In this document: piece by piece, positions 17,431-26,465 of the stretch
Position numbering within the stretch: position 1 is the first letter of the stretch
How the letters are laid out: each line of letters opens with the position of its first letter
DNA from: Alteromonas gracilis
Lineage (GTDB): Bacteria > Pseudomonadota > Gammaproteobacteria > Enterobacterales > Alteromonadaceae
Assembly (NCBI RefSeq): GCF_002993325.1
Contig: NZ_PVNO01000031.1
Coordinates: 397,030-461,029 of the forward strand
Direction of reading: 5' to 3'
Length of the DNA stretch: 64,000 nt
Notes under the pieces: model-generated
The model's input: the letters and a program-made list of their open reading frames with translations, nothing else
The model's database searches: none
Told to the model about the DNA's origin: nothing
Made by a program: the position numbers and the translations under genes

Positions 17431-18369
17431 CTATTGAAGTAGTGTCGATAATGAATCTGCCGGTGCTGCGTCTAGCGTTGCTTTGGAGAGGTGGGGATTA
17501 TCGAGTTTGAGTACGGTTCTCTCTGATAGCTTCAGCGCTTTTTTGACATCGCTAAAATTAATGTACTTTTCAAATAACGCGGCGAAACTACCGTCTTGTC
17601 GAGCAATATTTAACCCTCTTTCTATTCGCAGCGCTAATTCAGGTTTCGACTTTGAAACGAAGAAAAACATATAAGACGGGTAATACAATAAAACGGAAGG
17701 CTCTATGATAACGTCTGGGTCGTTTAGCGATTCAGCCTCTACTATCGCTTCATGGGCTGCACGAGGAAAATAATCGATTCTGCCAGCTTTTAAAAGTTCA
17801 ATGATAATGTCGTAATTACTGATCCCCAAGGTGGTAAATCCGTTGTGCTTTAGAATCTGAAAATCAGGCCAGTCGTGGCCTTGACCTGCAACAAAGCGCG
17901 TCAGGTCGAAAGCGCTACGAACATTTTTAAATTCATTTTGAGAGCTTTGACGTACCAAAGAGACGCGGTAACCCATGATTCCGTTTAATAAGGGGACACG
18001 CACCGGAATGGCTTGCTGTTCACGTAGTTTTGACGTCACTGTCCAAAATACGTCGATCCCGCCTTCTTGGTTTAGCTGGCGCAGCACACGCTCTTGAACC
18101 AAATGGCCGCTACTTTCTACGAGAGAAGTTGGTTTAAGAGGGTCATCCGTTTTGCTGAGCGCTAATCTAAGTAGTGAAGAGTAATAAGCATGAGACTCAT
18201 AGTCGAACTTACTACTTTCGACTATTTTAACCTCGCAATTGTTACAGGGGCGCTGTGATGTTTGTGCACTATCTAACTCACTTCCAAAAGCACGTTGGCA
18301 GAAAAGATGCCAAATTATCATTACCGCTACAATTGAAAATAGCCCTATTTGAAATCGATTCTCTATCAT
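17431..18369 (-). CDS. Periplasmic solute-binding-like protein (SBP family 3 fold)
   Basis: 312-aa exported protein with an N-terminal hydrophobic segment (about 7-29). Its body resembles family 3 extracellular solute-binding proteins: 'GGIDVFWTVTSKLREQQAIP', 'LGISNYDIIIELLKAGRIDYFPRAAHEA', 'LYYPSYMFFFVSKSKPELALRIERGL' and 'DGSFAALFEKY'. No ABC transporter permease or ATPase is adjacent, so it may be an orphan binding protein or sensor partner. Two cysteines in 'RPCNNCEV' lie just after the signal region. Two tandem hairpins sit directly upstream of its start. Ligand unknown. Confidence 0.75.
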   Translation of the reverse strand: MIENRFQIGLFSIVAVMIIWHLFCQRAFGSELDSAQTSQRPCNNCEVKIVESSKFDYESHAYYSSLLRLALSKTDDPLKPTSLVESSGHLVQERVLRQLNQEGGIDVFWTVTSKLREQQAIPVRVPLLNGIMGYRVSLVRQSSQNEFKNVRSAFDLTRFVAGQGHDWPDFQILKHNGFTTLGISNYDIIIELLKAGRIDYFPRAAHEAIVEAESLNDPDVIIEPSVLLYYPSYMFFFVSKSKPELALRIERGLNIARQDGSFAALFEKYINFSDVKKALKLSERTVLKLDNPHLSKATLDAAPADSLSTLLQ

Positions 18370-18381
18370 ACCTCTTTACCT

Positions 18382-18443
18382 CAATGGCTTATGAAAAAGC
18401 CATTGGACCTGCTAACCTTTAGTACAGAGAAAAAGTTAGCAGG
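18382..18443. promoter_or_regulatory. Two tandem hairpins between DUF418 and SBP-like genes
   Basis: caatggctt/aagccattg (18382-18390, 18397-18405) and cctgctaac/gttagcagg (18408-18416, 18435-18443) are two perfect 9-bp inverted repeats, separated by two bases. On the minus strand they follow the DUF418 gene and precede the SBP-like ATG at 18369, the first ending 12 bases before that start. They could terminate DUF418 transcription or fold the SBP leader. Confidence 0.55.
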
Positions 18444-18510
18444 CCTAGTTATTTAGGTTACGTTTACCGTTCAGTATAGACACAATTTTCAAGATGCAAG
18501 CGACATAGTG

Positions 18511-19689
18511 TTAGGTGAGCTGCTCTACCTCATCATGTTTCAATTTTTGCTTTTTGTAAAAACTGCGCAAATACATTGTTCGCCATAGGGCTTCAAAGGG
18601 ACCTTTGTTGAAGTGCTTGGCAATAACGTTCGCTAAAATAACTTGCGCTGCAGAGAGGGCGATAGTGACCAGAAGTAAATCAAGCAACGTTACGCTGTAA
18701 ATAAAGTTTGGAAAATAGGCCGGCATAATGATGCGGAACAGCACAGCGAGTACTATTGATTGGGTTAGATAGAGCGTGAACGCAACTTTGCCACAGTTTA
18801 TGAGCGACTGATATAACCATGCCCCAGTATGTTTTATGTTTATCAGTACGTGAGCGTAAACCAAAGCGCAGAAAATGGCTGGAATACTAGTAAACATAGG
18901 TACTACATCTAATGTTACCTGTTCGAATAAAAATTGCAGAAGTGCAGTGATGATGGATGTGACGATTGCAACCAACACTAATTTCTTAAAAGTCAGTGAC
19001 GAAAAGCCGTGATTGAAAAAGCCTGTTCTATACAAGTATGCACCAAACATCATAAGCCCCATCGATTGCCACAGCATAGTGAATGGCGCGACAATAACCG
19101 TAGACAGCATAAATGACGCTTGAATACCAAGCTGCGTTAAATAGCCGCTTTGCCACAAGGCCACTTCTTCGTTAAACGTTTCACTTGGTCGTGTTGGCAG
19201 TTTACCCCCCATGTCGTAAAAAAACGCCATGACGAGTCCACCAACTAACATGATTGCGCTTCCCACAATAAGATAGTTAATACTCTTCTTTTTGAGTTCA
19301 CTTTGAGGAAGTGTGAAATGTTTTAAAATAAAAAATGCGCACAGGCTGTAATATAATAAGATGTCGCCGCTAAAAATAAATACGCCATGCAGTAGACCAA
19401 ATACAAACAGCCATTTAAGTCTGGCTTGTGAGAAGTCTAGAAAATTGCGCCCGCGCTTTTCACAGGCCTCAAATTGTAATGCCAGACCCGCACCAAACAG
19501 CAAGCAGAACAGAGAACGAAATCGTCCATCCAAAAACAGCGTGTTGAAAAGTGAAATAATCGTGTCTGATAACAGCGGCTCCTCAAAAAACGCGTAGTTA
19601 ACATAACCGTTTTGGTGGAATGTAATGTTCATGAACAGGATGCCGAGGATGGCTAAGCCTCTAACGGCGTCTATTGAATGAATTCGCAT
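18511..19689 (-). CDS. DUF418 (YeiB-like) integral membrane protein
   Basis: 392-aa polytopic membrane protein. It opens with the family signature 'SIDAVRGLAILGILFMNI' and contains 'SLFCLLFGAGLALQFE', 'WLFVFGLLHGVFIFSGDILLYYS' and, near the end, a DUF418 core with 'VAFTLYLTQSIVLAVLFR'. About nine or ten membrane segments are visible. YeiB/DUF418 proteins are related to acyltransferase-type membrane enzymes, but their substrates are not established. ATG start with aagga upstream. It is divergent from the helicase gene and does not belong functionally to the repair set. Confidence 0.85.
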   Translation of the reverse strand: MRIHSIDAVRGLAILGILFMNITFHQNGYVNYAFFEEPLLSDTIISLFNTLFLDGRFRSLFCLLFGAGLALQFEACEKRGRNFLDFSQARLKWLFVFGLLHGVFIFSGDILLYYSLCAFFILKHFTLPQSELKKKSINYLIVGSAIMLVGGLVMAFFYDMGGKLPTRPSETFNEEVALWQSGYLTQLGIQASFMLSTVIVAPFTMLWQSMGLMMFGAYLYRTGFFNHGFSSLTFKKLVLVAIVTSIITALLQFLFEQVTLDVVPMFTSIPAIFCALVYAHVLINIKHTGAWLYQSLINCGKVAFTLYLTQSIVLAVLFRIIMPAYFPNFIYSVTLLDLLLVTIALSAAQVILANVIAKHFNKGPFEALWRTMYLRSFYKKQKLKHDEVEQLT

Positions 19690-19913
19690 ATACGGTCCTT
19701 GTAAGAAAAATCGCTAATTCGTAAAGTCTAAGAAGATCGAAAACCCTGCGCTGAAGTTTACGCTAAGACATTGCGCAAGAGCGAAGTGAAAAGTGTATCT
19801 AAACATTAAACGCGCTTAGGCTGATTACTTCCTGCACCTATCTTAAGGTGTAACAAGTAAACCTAACTAAGGTTTTGCCGTATAAGTGCTAAAAGTATTA
19901 ACAAGAACCATCA

Positions 19914-22493
19914 ATGACCCCACTTTCTTCAGTCTTTGCCCGTTGGTTTGAACAAAAAGGCTGGCAACTTCGCGATTATCAACACACCATGCTGGTGGAG
20001 AAAGACCAGCATGACTGTACATTATTGATTGCACCCACTGGAGCAGGCAAAACTCTGTCCGGCTTTTTACCTAGCCTAGTCGAGCTTGCTGAGATGGTAG
20101 AAGACGAGGCACCAATCGAGACCTCTGAAACGAGACAGTTTTCTAGGTTGAGAGAAACTGACGAACTCGTCGAAACAAAGGCTACAGATAAACAAGCAAA
20201 GAAAGGAAAAGAAAAGGGTGGTTTCAACGGCCTACATACCCTTTACATCTCGCCGCTAAAAGCGCTCACGCAAGATATCCACCGTAATTTGTTGCAGCCC
20301 ATTGAAGAAATGGCGCTGCCGATAACGGCCGAAACACGCACTGGCGATACGCCCTCGCACAAGCGCCAGCGCCAGCGTAAAAAGCCTCCAAACATACTAC
20401 TTACCACACCAGAATCGCTCATGCTGATGTTGAGCTATGCCGATGCCGATAAGCTTTTTGGCAAGCTAAAGCGTGTCATAATCGACGAAACGCATAGTTT
20501 AATGGCCAATAAACGCGGCGATTTTTTATCACTTGCTCTCGCACGGTTAAGCGTGCTTTCTCCAAACTGTAAGCGCATTGGGCTGTCTGCCACCGTAGCA
20601 TTTCCAGAGACTTTGGGCGCTTGGCTGGCTGGCAGCGACAGTGTAGCTAATATTATAAAAGTGAAAGCGGGTGAAAAGCCTAAAGTTGAAATGTTGCGCT
20701 CTAAAGCGCGCATGCCTTTTGGTGGCTTTATGGCTCGCTACGCTATCGACGATATCTATCAAGCCATTGAAAGTGCTAAGACTACGCTGGTTTTTGTAAA
20801 CACCCGCGCTCAATCAGAGCTGTTGTTTCAAATGTTGTGGGAGGCAAATAAGGCTGCGCTACCCATTGCACTGTATCACGGTAGTTTGAGTAAAGAGCAG
20901 CGCCGGAAAACCGAAGCCATGATGGCAAGCGGTATGCTGCGGGCTATTGTATGTACGTCTGCGCTTGAGCTCGGTATTGATTGGGGCGACGTAGACAAAG
21001 TGATTCAAGTCGGCGCACCTAAAGGCGTAAGCAGGCTGCTGCAAAGGATAGGGCGAGCGAATCACAGGTTAGATGAGCCGAGTGAAGCGTTACTTGTACC
21101 TGCAAATCGTTTTGAGGCACTGGAATGCCGGGCGGCGATCACCGCAATTGAAAAAGGAGAGCTAGACGGCGAAAGCCCACAGCCAGGCGCGTTAGATATT
21201 ATTCCCCAGTTTATCTTGAACTGTTTGTGCAGCCAAGCTGCAAGCCCTGATACTTTATATCAAGAGATTCTCACTGCTACGCCTTATCAAGGGCTAGATA
21301 GAGATGATTTCGATAAGCTGTGGCAGTTCACCCAAGACGGCGGTAGCGCATTAAACGCGTATGAGCGTTACCAGCGGCTGACAAGAAACGACGATGGCAC
21401 TTTTTCGCCAGCTAATCGGCGTGTTATTCAAAGGCACAGACAGAACATAGGCACCATAGTTGAAGCGGGGCGGCTTAAAGTAAAGCGTATCCGTCGAGGA
21501 AATCAAGGCAAGATTATCGGAGAGGTGGAAGAGTATTTCGCTCAACAATTAACACCGGGAGATACCTTCTATTTTGGCGGAGAGGTGCTGCGCTTTGAAG
21601 CTATTCGCGATATGCAGCTTCACGCCAAACCAGCAAAAGCTAAAGAGCCTAAAATTCCAAGCTACGCGGGTGGCCAAATGCCGCTGTCTACCTATTTAGC
21701 GGAAGGTGTTCGCGCTATCTTGGCCAATCAAAACACATGGAAAGCATTACCAGTGCAGGTACAAGAGTGGCTTAACCTTCAGCAGGCCTTTTCTGAGTTA
21801 CCTAGTCCTGAGCGGGTTCTGGTGGAGCAATTTCCATTTAGGCAAGCGCACTATACCTTGTATTACACCTTCGATGGACGAAAGGCAAATCAAACTCTAG
21901 GTATGTTGCTAACTCGGCGAATGGAGAAAATGGGCATCAAGCCTTTGAGCTTCAGCGTGACCGACTACGGATTATCGGTAGCATCAGTAAACGCCATCAC
22001 GCAAAGTCAGCTTCAACAGCTATTTCAGCCGGATATACTAGGGGACGAGCTAGAAGATTGGATGTTACAGGCGCCTATGCTTAAGCGTTCGTTTAGGCAA
22101 GTGGCGGTGGTAAGTGGGCTGACTGAACAGCGCTATCACGCCAGCCAAAAAACTATGAAGCAGGTTACCTTTTCAACTGATCTTATTTACGATACGTTGC
22201 GTGAACACGACCGCGACCATATTTTACTCAAAGTAGCCCGGGCTGATGCTGAGCGAGAGTTACTCGACTTGCGCCGCCTGGCAAACTTACTTATTCGCTA
22301 CGTAGATTCAGCAACTCTGGTGAACCTTGAAAAACCTTCGCCTATGGCTATTCCTATAGTACTTGATGTGCGCAGTGAACAAGTAAAAGGCGCTGGTGCG
22401 CAAGCTATTATTGAGCAAGCTAATTTATACGCCGAAGCCGAAACCATGCTAGACGAAGTTCGAGCGTTGCTTTCAGGGGCTAGCGTTGAATAG
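19914..22493 (+). CDS. Ligase-associated DEXH-box DNA helicase (Lhr-core type)
   Basis: 859-aa superfamily 2 helicase, the Lhr-core member of the ligase-associated repair set. Walker A is in 'LLIAPTGAGKTLSGF' (GAGKT 43-47). Motif Ia is 'LYISPLKAL', motif II 'VIIDETHSL' (DETH), motif III 'GLSATVA', motif V 'TSALELGIDWGDVD' and motif VI 'QRIGRANHR'. A winged-helix and Lhr-specific C-terminal region follows. A charged insertion of about 45 residues lies between motifs I and Ia. It should be a 3'-to-5' ATP-driven translocase, by family knowledge. Start ATG 19914 has only a weak ribosome site. pdeM follows on the same strand after 188 bases. Confidence 0.93.
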   Translation: MTPLSSVFARWFEQKGWQLRDYQHTMLVEKDQHDCTLLIAPTGAGKTLSGFLPSLVELAEMVEDEAPIETSETRQFSRLRETDELVETKATDKQAKKGKEKGGFNGLHTLYISPLKALTQDIHRNLLQPIEEMALPITAETRTGDTPSHKRQRQRKKPPNILLTTPESLMLMLSYADADKLFGKLKRVIIDETHSLMANKRGDFLSLALARLSVLSPNCKRIGLSATVAFPETLGAWLAGSDSVANIIKVKAGEKPKVEMLRSKARMPFGGFMARYAIDDIYQAIESAKTTLVFVNTRAQSELLFQMLWEANKAALPIALYHGSLSKEQRRKTEAMMASGMLRAIVCTSALELGIDWGDVDKVIQVGAPKGVSRLLQRIGRANHRLDEPSEALLVPANRFEALECRAAITAIEKGELDGESPQPGALDIIPQFILNCLCSQAASPDTLYQEILTATPYQGLDRDDFDKLWQFTQDGGSALNAYERYQRLTRNDDGTFSPANRRVIQRHRQNIGTIVEAGRLKVKRIRRGNQGKIIGEVEEYFAQQLTPGDTFYFGGEVLRFEAIRDMQLHAKPAKAKEPKIPSYAGGQMPLSTYLAEGVRAILANQNTWKALPVQVQEWLNLQQAFSELPSPERVLVEQFPFRQAHYTLYYTFDGRKANQTLGMLLTRRMEKMGIKPLSFSVTDYGLSVASVNAITQSQLQQLFQPDILGDELEDWMLQAPMLKRSFRQVAVVSGLTEQRYHASQKTMKQVTFSTDLIYDTLREHDRDHILLKVARADAERELLDLRRLANLLIRYVDSATLVNLEKPSPMAIPIVLDVRSEQVKGAGAQAIIEQANLYAEAETMLDEVRALLSGASVE

Positions 22494-22681
22494 GGTGAAA
22501 CTTAATAGAATATTCAAACATCGCTTTCCCATATGGACGATTTACTTCACGCCTGATGCTTTACTTAACAAACATTTGCGGTAAGTCCGTTGAACAGGAA
22601 AGCTTAATAGTATTTCGCTAAATAAACGCGCAGCTTTACCCCGGTAATAAAAACTCACAAACGAAAAATAAAGAGGATAAT

Positions 22682-23386
22682 TTGGCAATAACCGACGCGT
22701 GGCTGACTGAAAAAGTCAGTCAGCGCCAAATCACAATTACGAAATATGCAGATTACCTGTGGTTGCTAGACGCACGCGGTGTGGCGTATTTACCCGCATG
22801 CGATTGGCTGATTGTGTCTGATCTTCACTTAGAAAAAGGCAGCTATTTACGCAGCTATGCCAACCCCTTACCCAGTTTAGATTCCACCGCCACGCTTAAG
22901 CGCCTAGAAGGCATTATTGATGATTACCAGCCTAAGCGCGTAATCAGCTTAGGCGATAGTTTTCACGATAAGTACAGCATGTCTCGTATGACTATTGAAG
23001 ACCGTCAGCACTTATGTAGGCTTGTTGATAAAGTGAAAGAGTGGATGTGGGTGGAAGGTAATCATGACCCAGATCTGCCAGAAGGCATTCCCGGTACGCC
23101 ATGTTTTGAAATAGTGCTAGATAACATGGTGTTCAGGCATGAACCAGAAATGTGCGAAACTCGTGCTCAGGTTATCGGTCACTACCATCCCAAGAATCGC
23201 ACCACAATTTCTCGCCGTCGTTACTCTGGTAAATGCTTTACTAACAACGAAAACTTACTTGTGATGCCAGCCTTCGGCCAGTTCACCGGCGGGTTAGACA
23301 TAGACGAAGACGTCATGCTAGCGCTTCTTCCCAAGCCGACCCGTCAGGTTTTCACGCTTTACGACAACATTATTTTTAAAGTGTGA
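22682..23386 (+). CDS. pdeM: Ligase-associated metallophosphoesterase PdeM
   Basis: 234-aa calcineurin-like phosphoesterase. The full dinuclear metal set is present: 'SDLHLEKG' (D47, H49), 'GDSFHD' (D92), 'EGNHD' (N127, H128), H153 in 'FRHEP', and 'GHYHPK' (H167, H169). Family members are Mn-dependent phosphodiesterases or endonucleases that accompany the Lhr-core helicase. A TTG start with aaagagga upstream is chosen; no closer ATG gives the full domain. It completes the four-gene repair set with the helicase upstream and the ligase and exonuclease on the other strand 6-9 kb away. A REPIN-like repeat follows its stop. Confidence 0.92.
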   Translation: MAITDAWLTEKVSQRQITITKYADYLWLLDARGVAYLPACDWLIVSDLHLEKGSYLRSYANPLPSLDSTATLKRLEGIIDDYQPKRVISLGDSFHDKYSMSRMTIEDRQHLCRLVDKVKEWMWVEGNHDPDLPEGIPGTPCFEIVLDNMVFRHEPEMCETRAQVIGHYHPKNRTTISRRRYSGKCFTNNENLLVMPAFGQFTGGLDIDEDVMLALLPKPTRQVFTLYDNIIFKV

Positions 23387-23398
23387 ACCACCCAAATA

Positions 23399-23493
23399 GG
23401 GTCAGAGTACATTTCTACCGCGGCAGAATTAAAAAAGGGGTCAGAGTACATTTCGCAGTTATTGCTGCTTCGAAAAAATGTACTCTGACCCCC
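23399..23493. repeat. REPIN-like repeat doubling as terminator
   Basis: Three copies of gggtcagagtacattt occur in 95 bases: direct copies at 23399-23414 and 23438-23453, and an inverted copy at 23477-23492. The second and third copies pair to form a long hairpin. Read on the minus strand, the hairpin is followed by six T (23431-23436), an ideal Rho-independent terminator for aguB. The motif resembles REP sequences associated with RAYT (IS200-like tyrosine) transposases; no such transposase is in the window. Confidence 0.75.
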
Positions 23494-23504
23494 GTTTATT
23501 TAGG

Positions 23505-24398
23505 TTAGTCGCGCCAGCGTTTGGTTAGTTCGTCGTAGGCATCTATGCGGCGGTCGCGGAAGTAAGGCCAAATGCGCTTCACTTGCTCGGTGCGTTCCAT
23601 ATCAAGCTCTACTGTTAGAGTTGTTTCCCCTTCAGCGTCGGCTTTGGCCAAAATCTCACCTTGTGGGCCTGCAACAAAGCTTTGTCCCCAGAACTGAATA
23701 CCAGGGTCACCTTCAACAGGTGAAGCCTCAAAGCCAGTGCGGTTTGCCACGATAACTGGTACCGAGTTTGCCACAGCGTGAGAGCGCTGAATGGTTTCCC
23801 ATGCACCGTGCTGACGCGTACGCTCTTCTTCTGTGTCAGTTAAATCCCAGCCAATCGCGGTAGGATAGAACAACAAGTCTGCGCCTGCCATTGCCATAAG
23901 GCGTGCCGCCTCTGGATACCACTGATCCCAACATACCAATACGCCAAGCTTACCTACGCTGGTTTCAATAGGCGTGAAGCCCATATCGCCCGGAGTGAAG
24001 TAAAACTTCTCATAAAAGCCTGGATCGTCGGGAATATGCATTTTACGGTATTTGCCTGCAATTTCTTTACTGCGGTCAAATACTACGGCAGTGTTGTGAT
24101 ACAACCCTGAGCCACGCTTTTCAAATAGCGACGTCACTAATACGATATTGTGCTTTTCAGCGAGTTCACCGAAAAAGTCTGTCGCTGGGCCTGGAATTGG
24201 CTCAGCCAAGTCAAAGGCGTTAGTATCTTCTTGCTGGCAAAAATACAGGGTGCTGTGAAGTTCTTGAAGAAGAATACACTCGCAGCCTTCAGCCGCTAAT
24301 TTGGCGATTTGTTTGGCACTTTTATTCCAGTTCGTTGCTTTGTCGTTATCAGCAACGGCCTGTTGTACCAGACCCACTTTTAGCTTAGCTGGGCGCAT
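23505..24398 (-). CDS. aguB: N-carbamoylputrescine amidase
   Basis: 297-aa carbon-nitrogen hydrolase that converts N-carbamoylputrescine to putrescine, CO2 and ammonia. The nitrilase-superfamily triad is visible: E46 in 'ILLQELHST', K119 in 'KYRKMHIPDDPGF' and C156 in 'VLVCWDQWYPEAAR'. 'MHIPDDPGFYEKFYFTPGD' is characteristic of the AguB subgroup. Its first 14 bases overlap the end of aguA, so the two enzymes of the agmatine route to putrescine are translationally coupled. The REPIN-like hairpin terminates the pair. Confidence 0.95.
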   Translation of the reverse strand: MRPAKLKVGLVQQAVADNDKATNWNKSAKQIAKLAAEGCECILLQELHSTLYFCQQEDTNAFDLAEPIPGPATDFFGELAEKHNIVLVTSLFEKRGSGLYHNTAVVFDRSKEIAGKYRKMHIPDDPGFYEKFYFTPGDMGFTPIETSVGKLGVLVCWDQWYPEAARLMAMAGADLLFYPTAIGWDLTDTEEERTRQHGAWETIQRSHAVANSVPVIVANRTGFEASPVEGDPGIQFWGQSFVAGPQGEILAKADAEGETTLTVELDMERTEQVKRIWPYFRDRRIDAYDELTKRWRD

Positions 24399-25449
24399 GT
24401 AATGACACTCCTTTTTTTAAGGTGGTGATAATTGAATCTTTTAATGTATTTGTAGGCACTTGCATGGAAATACAATGCAAGCTGCCGTATTGTCTTACGA
24501 GTACACTGCAATCAATTGGTTCAACAATATGATTTGGATGTGCTCTTTTTACTGTTTCAATGGCTTCTGCGTCTTCTTCTTCACCATAAACAGGCAGTAA
24601 AATAGCGTTGTTACAAATCAAGTAGTTAGCGTACGATGCCGGCAAGCGATCCCCTTCATCATTTACAATATTAGGCAGCGGTAAATGAAACTGTTCATGC
24701 TCAGGCAGTTCAAGGGCGCACTCGTCACACAATGCTTTTAACCCTTCAAAGTGACTATCGTTAGGGCGGTTGTTACAGGCTTGAATAACTAAGCCTTCGT
24801 TTGGTGTAAAGCGCACAAGGGTATCGATGTGACCGTCAGTGTCATCGCCTTCTAAATGACCATTTTGCAAAACAGTTACCTTGCTGCAGCCCAGCATGTC
24901 TTTAAATGCATCTTCATAGGCACTTAAGGACATATCGCCGTTACGCTCAGGGTTAAGCAAACACTGCGCGGTACTCAGTAAATGCCCGTTTTCATCAATC
25001 TCTAACGCACCGCCCTCTGCCACAATAGGACTGCTGCGTAGTGCAGATTTACACATGGCGGCAAGATAACGCTGATTGGCAAGGTTATCCTCAGCAGCAT
25101 TAAACTTATTACCCCAACCGTTAAATCGGAACTCTACTGGTGAGCCATTTCCATCACTGTCTTTGCAGGTAATAAAACCATAATCTCGCATCCACGTGTC
25201 ATTATATGAAGCAGGAACGATTAGCACTTGTGCACTTTCAGGCAGACGAGATAAAACGTTGTCAACATCATCAGGCGCACACAATAAAATAACACTCGCA
25301 TTATTGCGATTTACTGCCGAGATCACGTTAAGGTAGGTCGTTCTCGCTTCTTCTAGCCATGGAGCCCAGTCGGTTTGTGCATGCGGCCATGCCAGCATGA
25401 CAGCATCGATGTCATGCCATTCAGGTGCCATAATACGGTTGCCGTGCAT
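24385..25449 (-). CDS. aguA: Agmatine deiminase
   Basis: 354-aa guanidino-group hydrolase that converts agmatine to N-carbamoylputrescine and ammonia. Family motifs include 'NDTWMRDYGF', 'GGALEIDENG', 'GHLEGDDTDGHID' and the catalytic cysteine C326 in 'YGSLHCISMQ'. The acid and histidine residues lie in the 'WMRDYG' and 'TDGHID' segments. Length matches the family. It overlaps aguB by 14 bases as the first gene of a two-gene operon. The start 'MHGNRIMAPEW' is taken; the ATG six codons later is also possible. Confidence 0.95.
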   Translation of the reverse strand: MHGNRIMAPEWHDIDAVMLAWPHAQTDWAPWLEEARTTYLNVISAVNRNNASVILLCAPDDVDNVLSRLPESAQVLIVPASYNDTWMRDYGFITCKDSDGNGSPVEFRFNGWGNKFNAAEDNLANQRYLAAMCKSALRSSPIVAEGGALEIDENGHLLSTAQCLLNPERNGDMSLSAYEDAFKDMLGCSKVTVLQNGHLEGDDTDGHIDTLVRFTPNEGLVIQACNNRPNDSHFEGLKALCDECALELPEHEQFHLPLPNIVNDEGDRLPASYANYLICNNAILLPVYGEEEDAEAIETVKRAHPNHIVEPIDCSVLVRQYGSLHCISMQVPTNTLKDSIITTLKKGVSLHAPS

Positions 25450-25597
25450 AGTAAAATTCCAAATAGCGTAAAAATAGGGTTCGGATTATAGCCATGCCCC
25501 AGCAGTAGACCAAGGCAAATGGCGATGAAATTAAATGGCTGTGACGATTACTTTATTACATTGGTCTACGCCTGTTATATGACGCGACAGATATGCT

Positions 25598-26305
25598 TTA
25601 TTTCAAATGCCGCCCACCGTTGAGATGAAGGGTTTGCCCAGTCACATATTCACTATCAAATAGGTAATTCATCGCTTTCACGGCTTCTTGCGCGCCAGGA
25701 ACTATTTCAAGTAACGACTTTTTAAGAGCTTTCTGTTTATAGGCTTCATCGTCATTTTCATTAAACATAAGCAAAGCAGGAGCAATGCTATTTACTTTTA
25801 CCTGAGGAGAAAGCTTTTTTGCAAACGATAAGGTGAGATTGTGCAAGGCAGCTTTACTTGCTGCATATGCCATGTGCTTTTCGCTGCCCGTTTCTTGAAT
25901 GTAATCAGTCATATGAATGATATCGGCTTGGCCTTCATACTCGCGTAGCGCATCTTCTAGCGCTAAGTTAATGCGGTAGGGTGCGATAGCGTGAATCATC
26001 ATCATTCGCTCTATGAGGCTCTGCTTATCGCTACTGTCTTTTTCTTGTGCCCAATCGGATGCATTATGAATAACGGCCCGATAGGTTTTACTGATTGCCT
26101 TAATCTCATCAATTGCTCGATCAATAGCCGCCTCAGTGCTAAAATCAGCTTGTAAAACTGTTGCGCCTTTATCCTTAAGCATCGTGATACTCGGGCGTGG
26201 TGTTCGATACGTCACCACTACATGCTGGCCTTGTTCAAGTAAACTTTCGGCCATGGCTAGTCCAAGACGTTGGCTAGCGCCTGTTATAAGTACAGGTGAT
26301 TTCAA
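25598..26305 (-). CDS. folM: Dihydromonapterin reductase FolM (SDR family)
   Basis: 235-aa short-chain dehydrogenase/reductase that reduces dihydromonapterin (and weakly dihydrofolate) with NADPH. It has 'LITGASQRLGLAMAESL' at the N-terminus with the glycine-rich cofactor loop, arginine in 'TYRTPRP' favouring NADP, 'IHNASDW', and the catalytic 'YAASKAALHNL'. The C-terminus 'YVTGQTLHLNGGRHLK' is typical of FolM. The start is TTG with aagga upstream. It is divergent from folE, which supplies the pterin precursor, supporting the FolM call over a general SDR. Confidence 0.9.
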   Translation of the reverse strand: MKSPVLITGASQRLGLAMAESLLEQGQHVVVTYRTPRPSITMLKDKGATVLQADFSTEAAIDRAIDEIKAISKTYRAVIHNASDWAQEKDSSDKQSLIERMMMIHAIAPYRINLALEDALREYEGQADIIHMTDYIQETGSEKHMAYAASKAALHNLTLSFAKKLSPQVKVNSIAPALLMFNENDDEAYKQKALKKSLLEIVPGAQEAVKAMNYLFDSEYVTGQTLHLNGGRHLK

Positions 26306-26465
26306 GATGATGTCCTTCTTAAATAAGCAGTCGCAGTTTTATTATTGTGTAAGTAGCACTATCGGTAGCAACAACATTAAATAAAAGTCATGTTGTTGTA
26401 TAACCGAACTTTTACGAGTAACTCAGCGTAGAAGTTCAAAAAAAGCAGTAACAACGGATAAAGCA

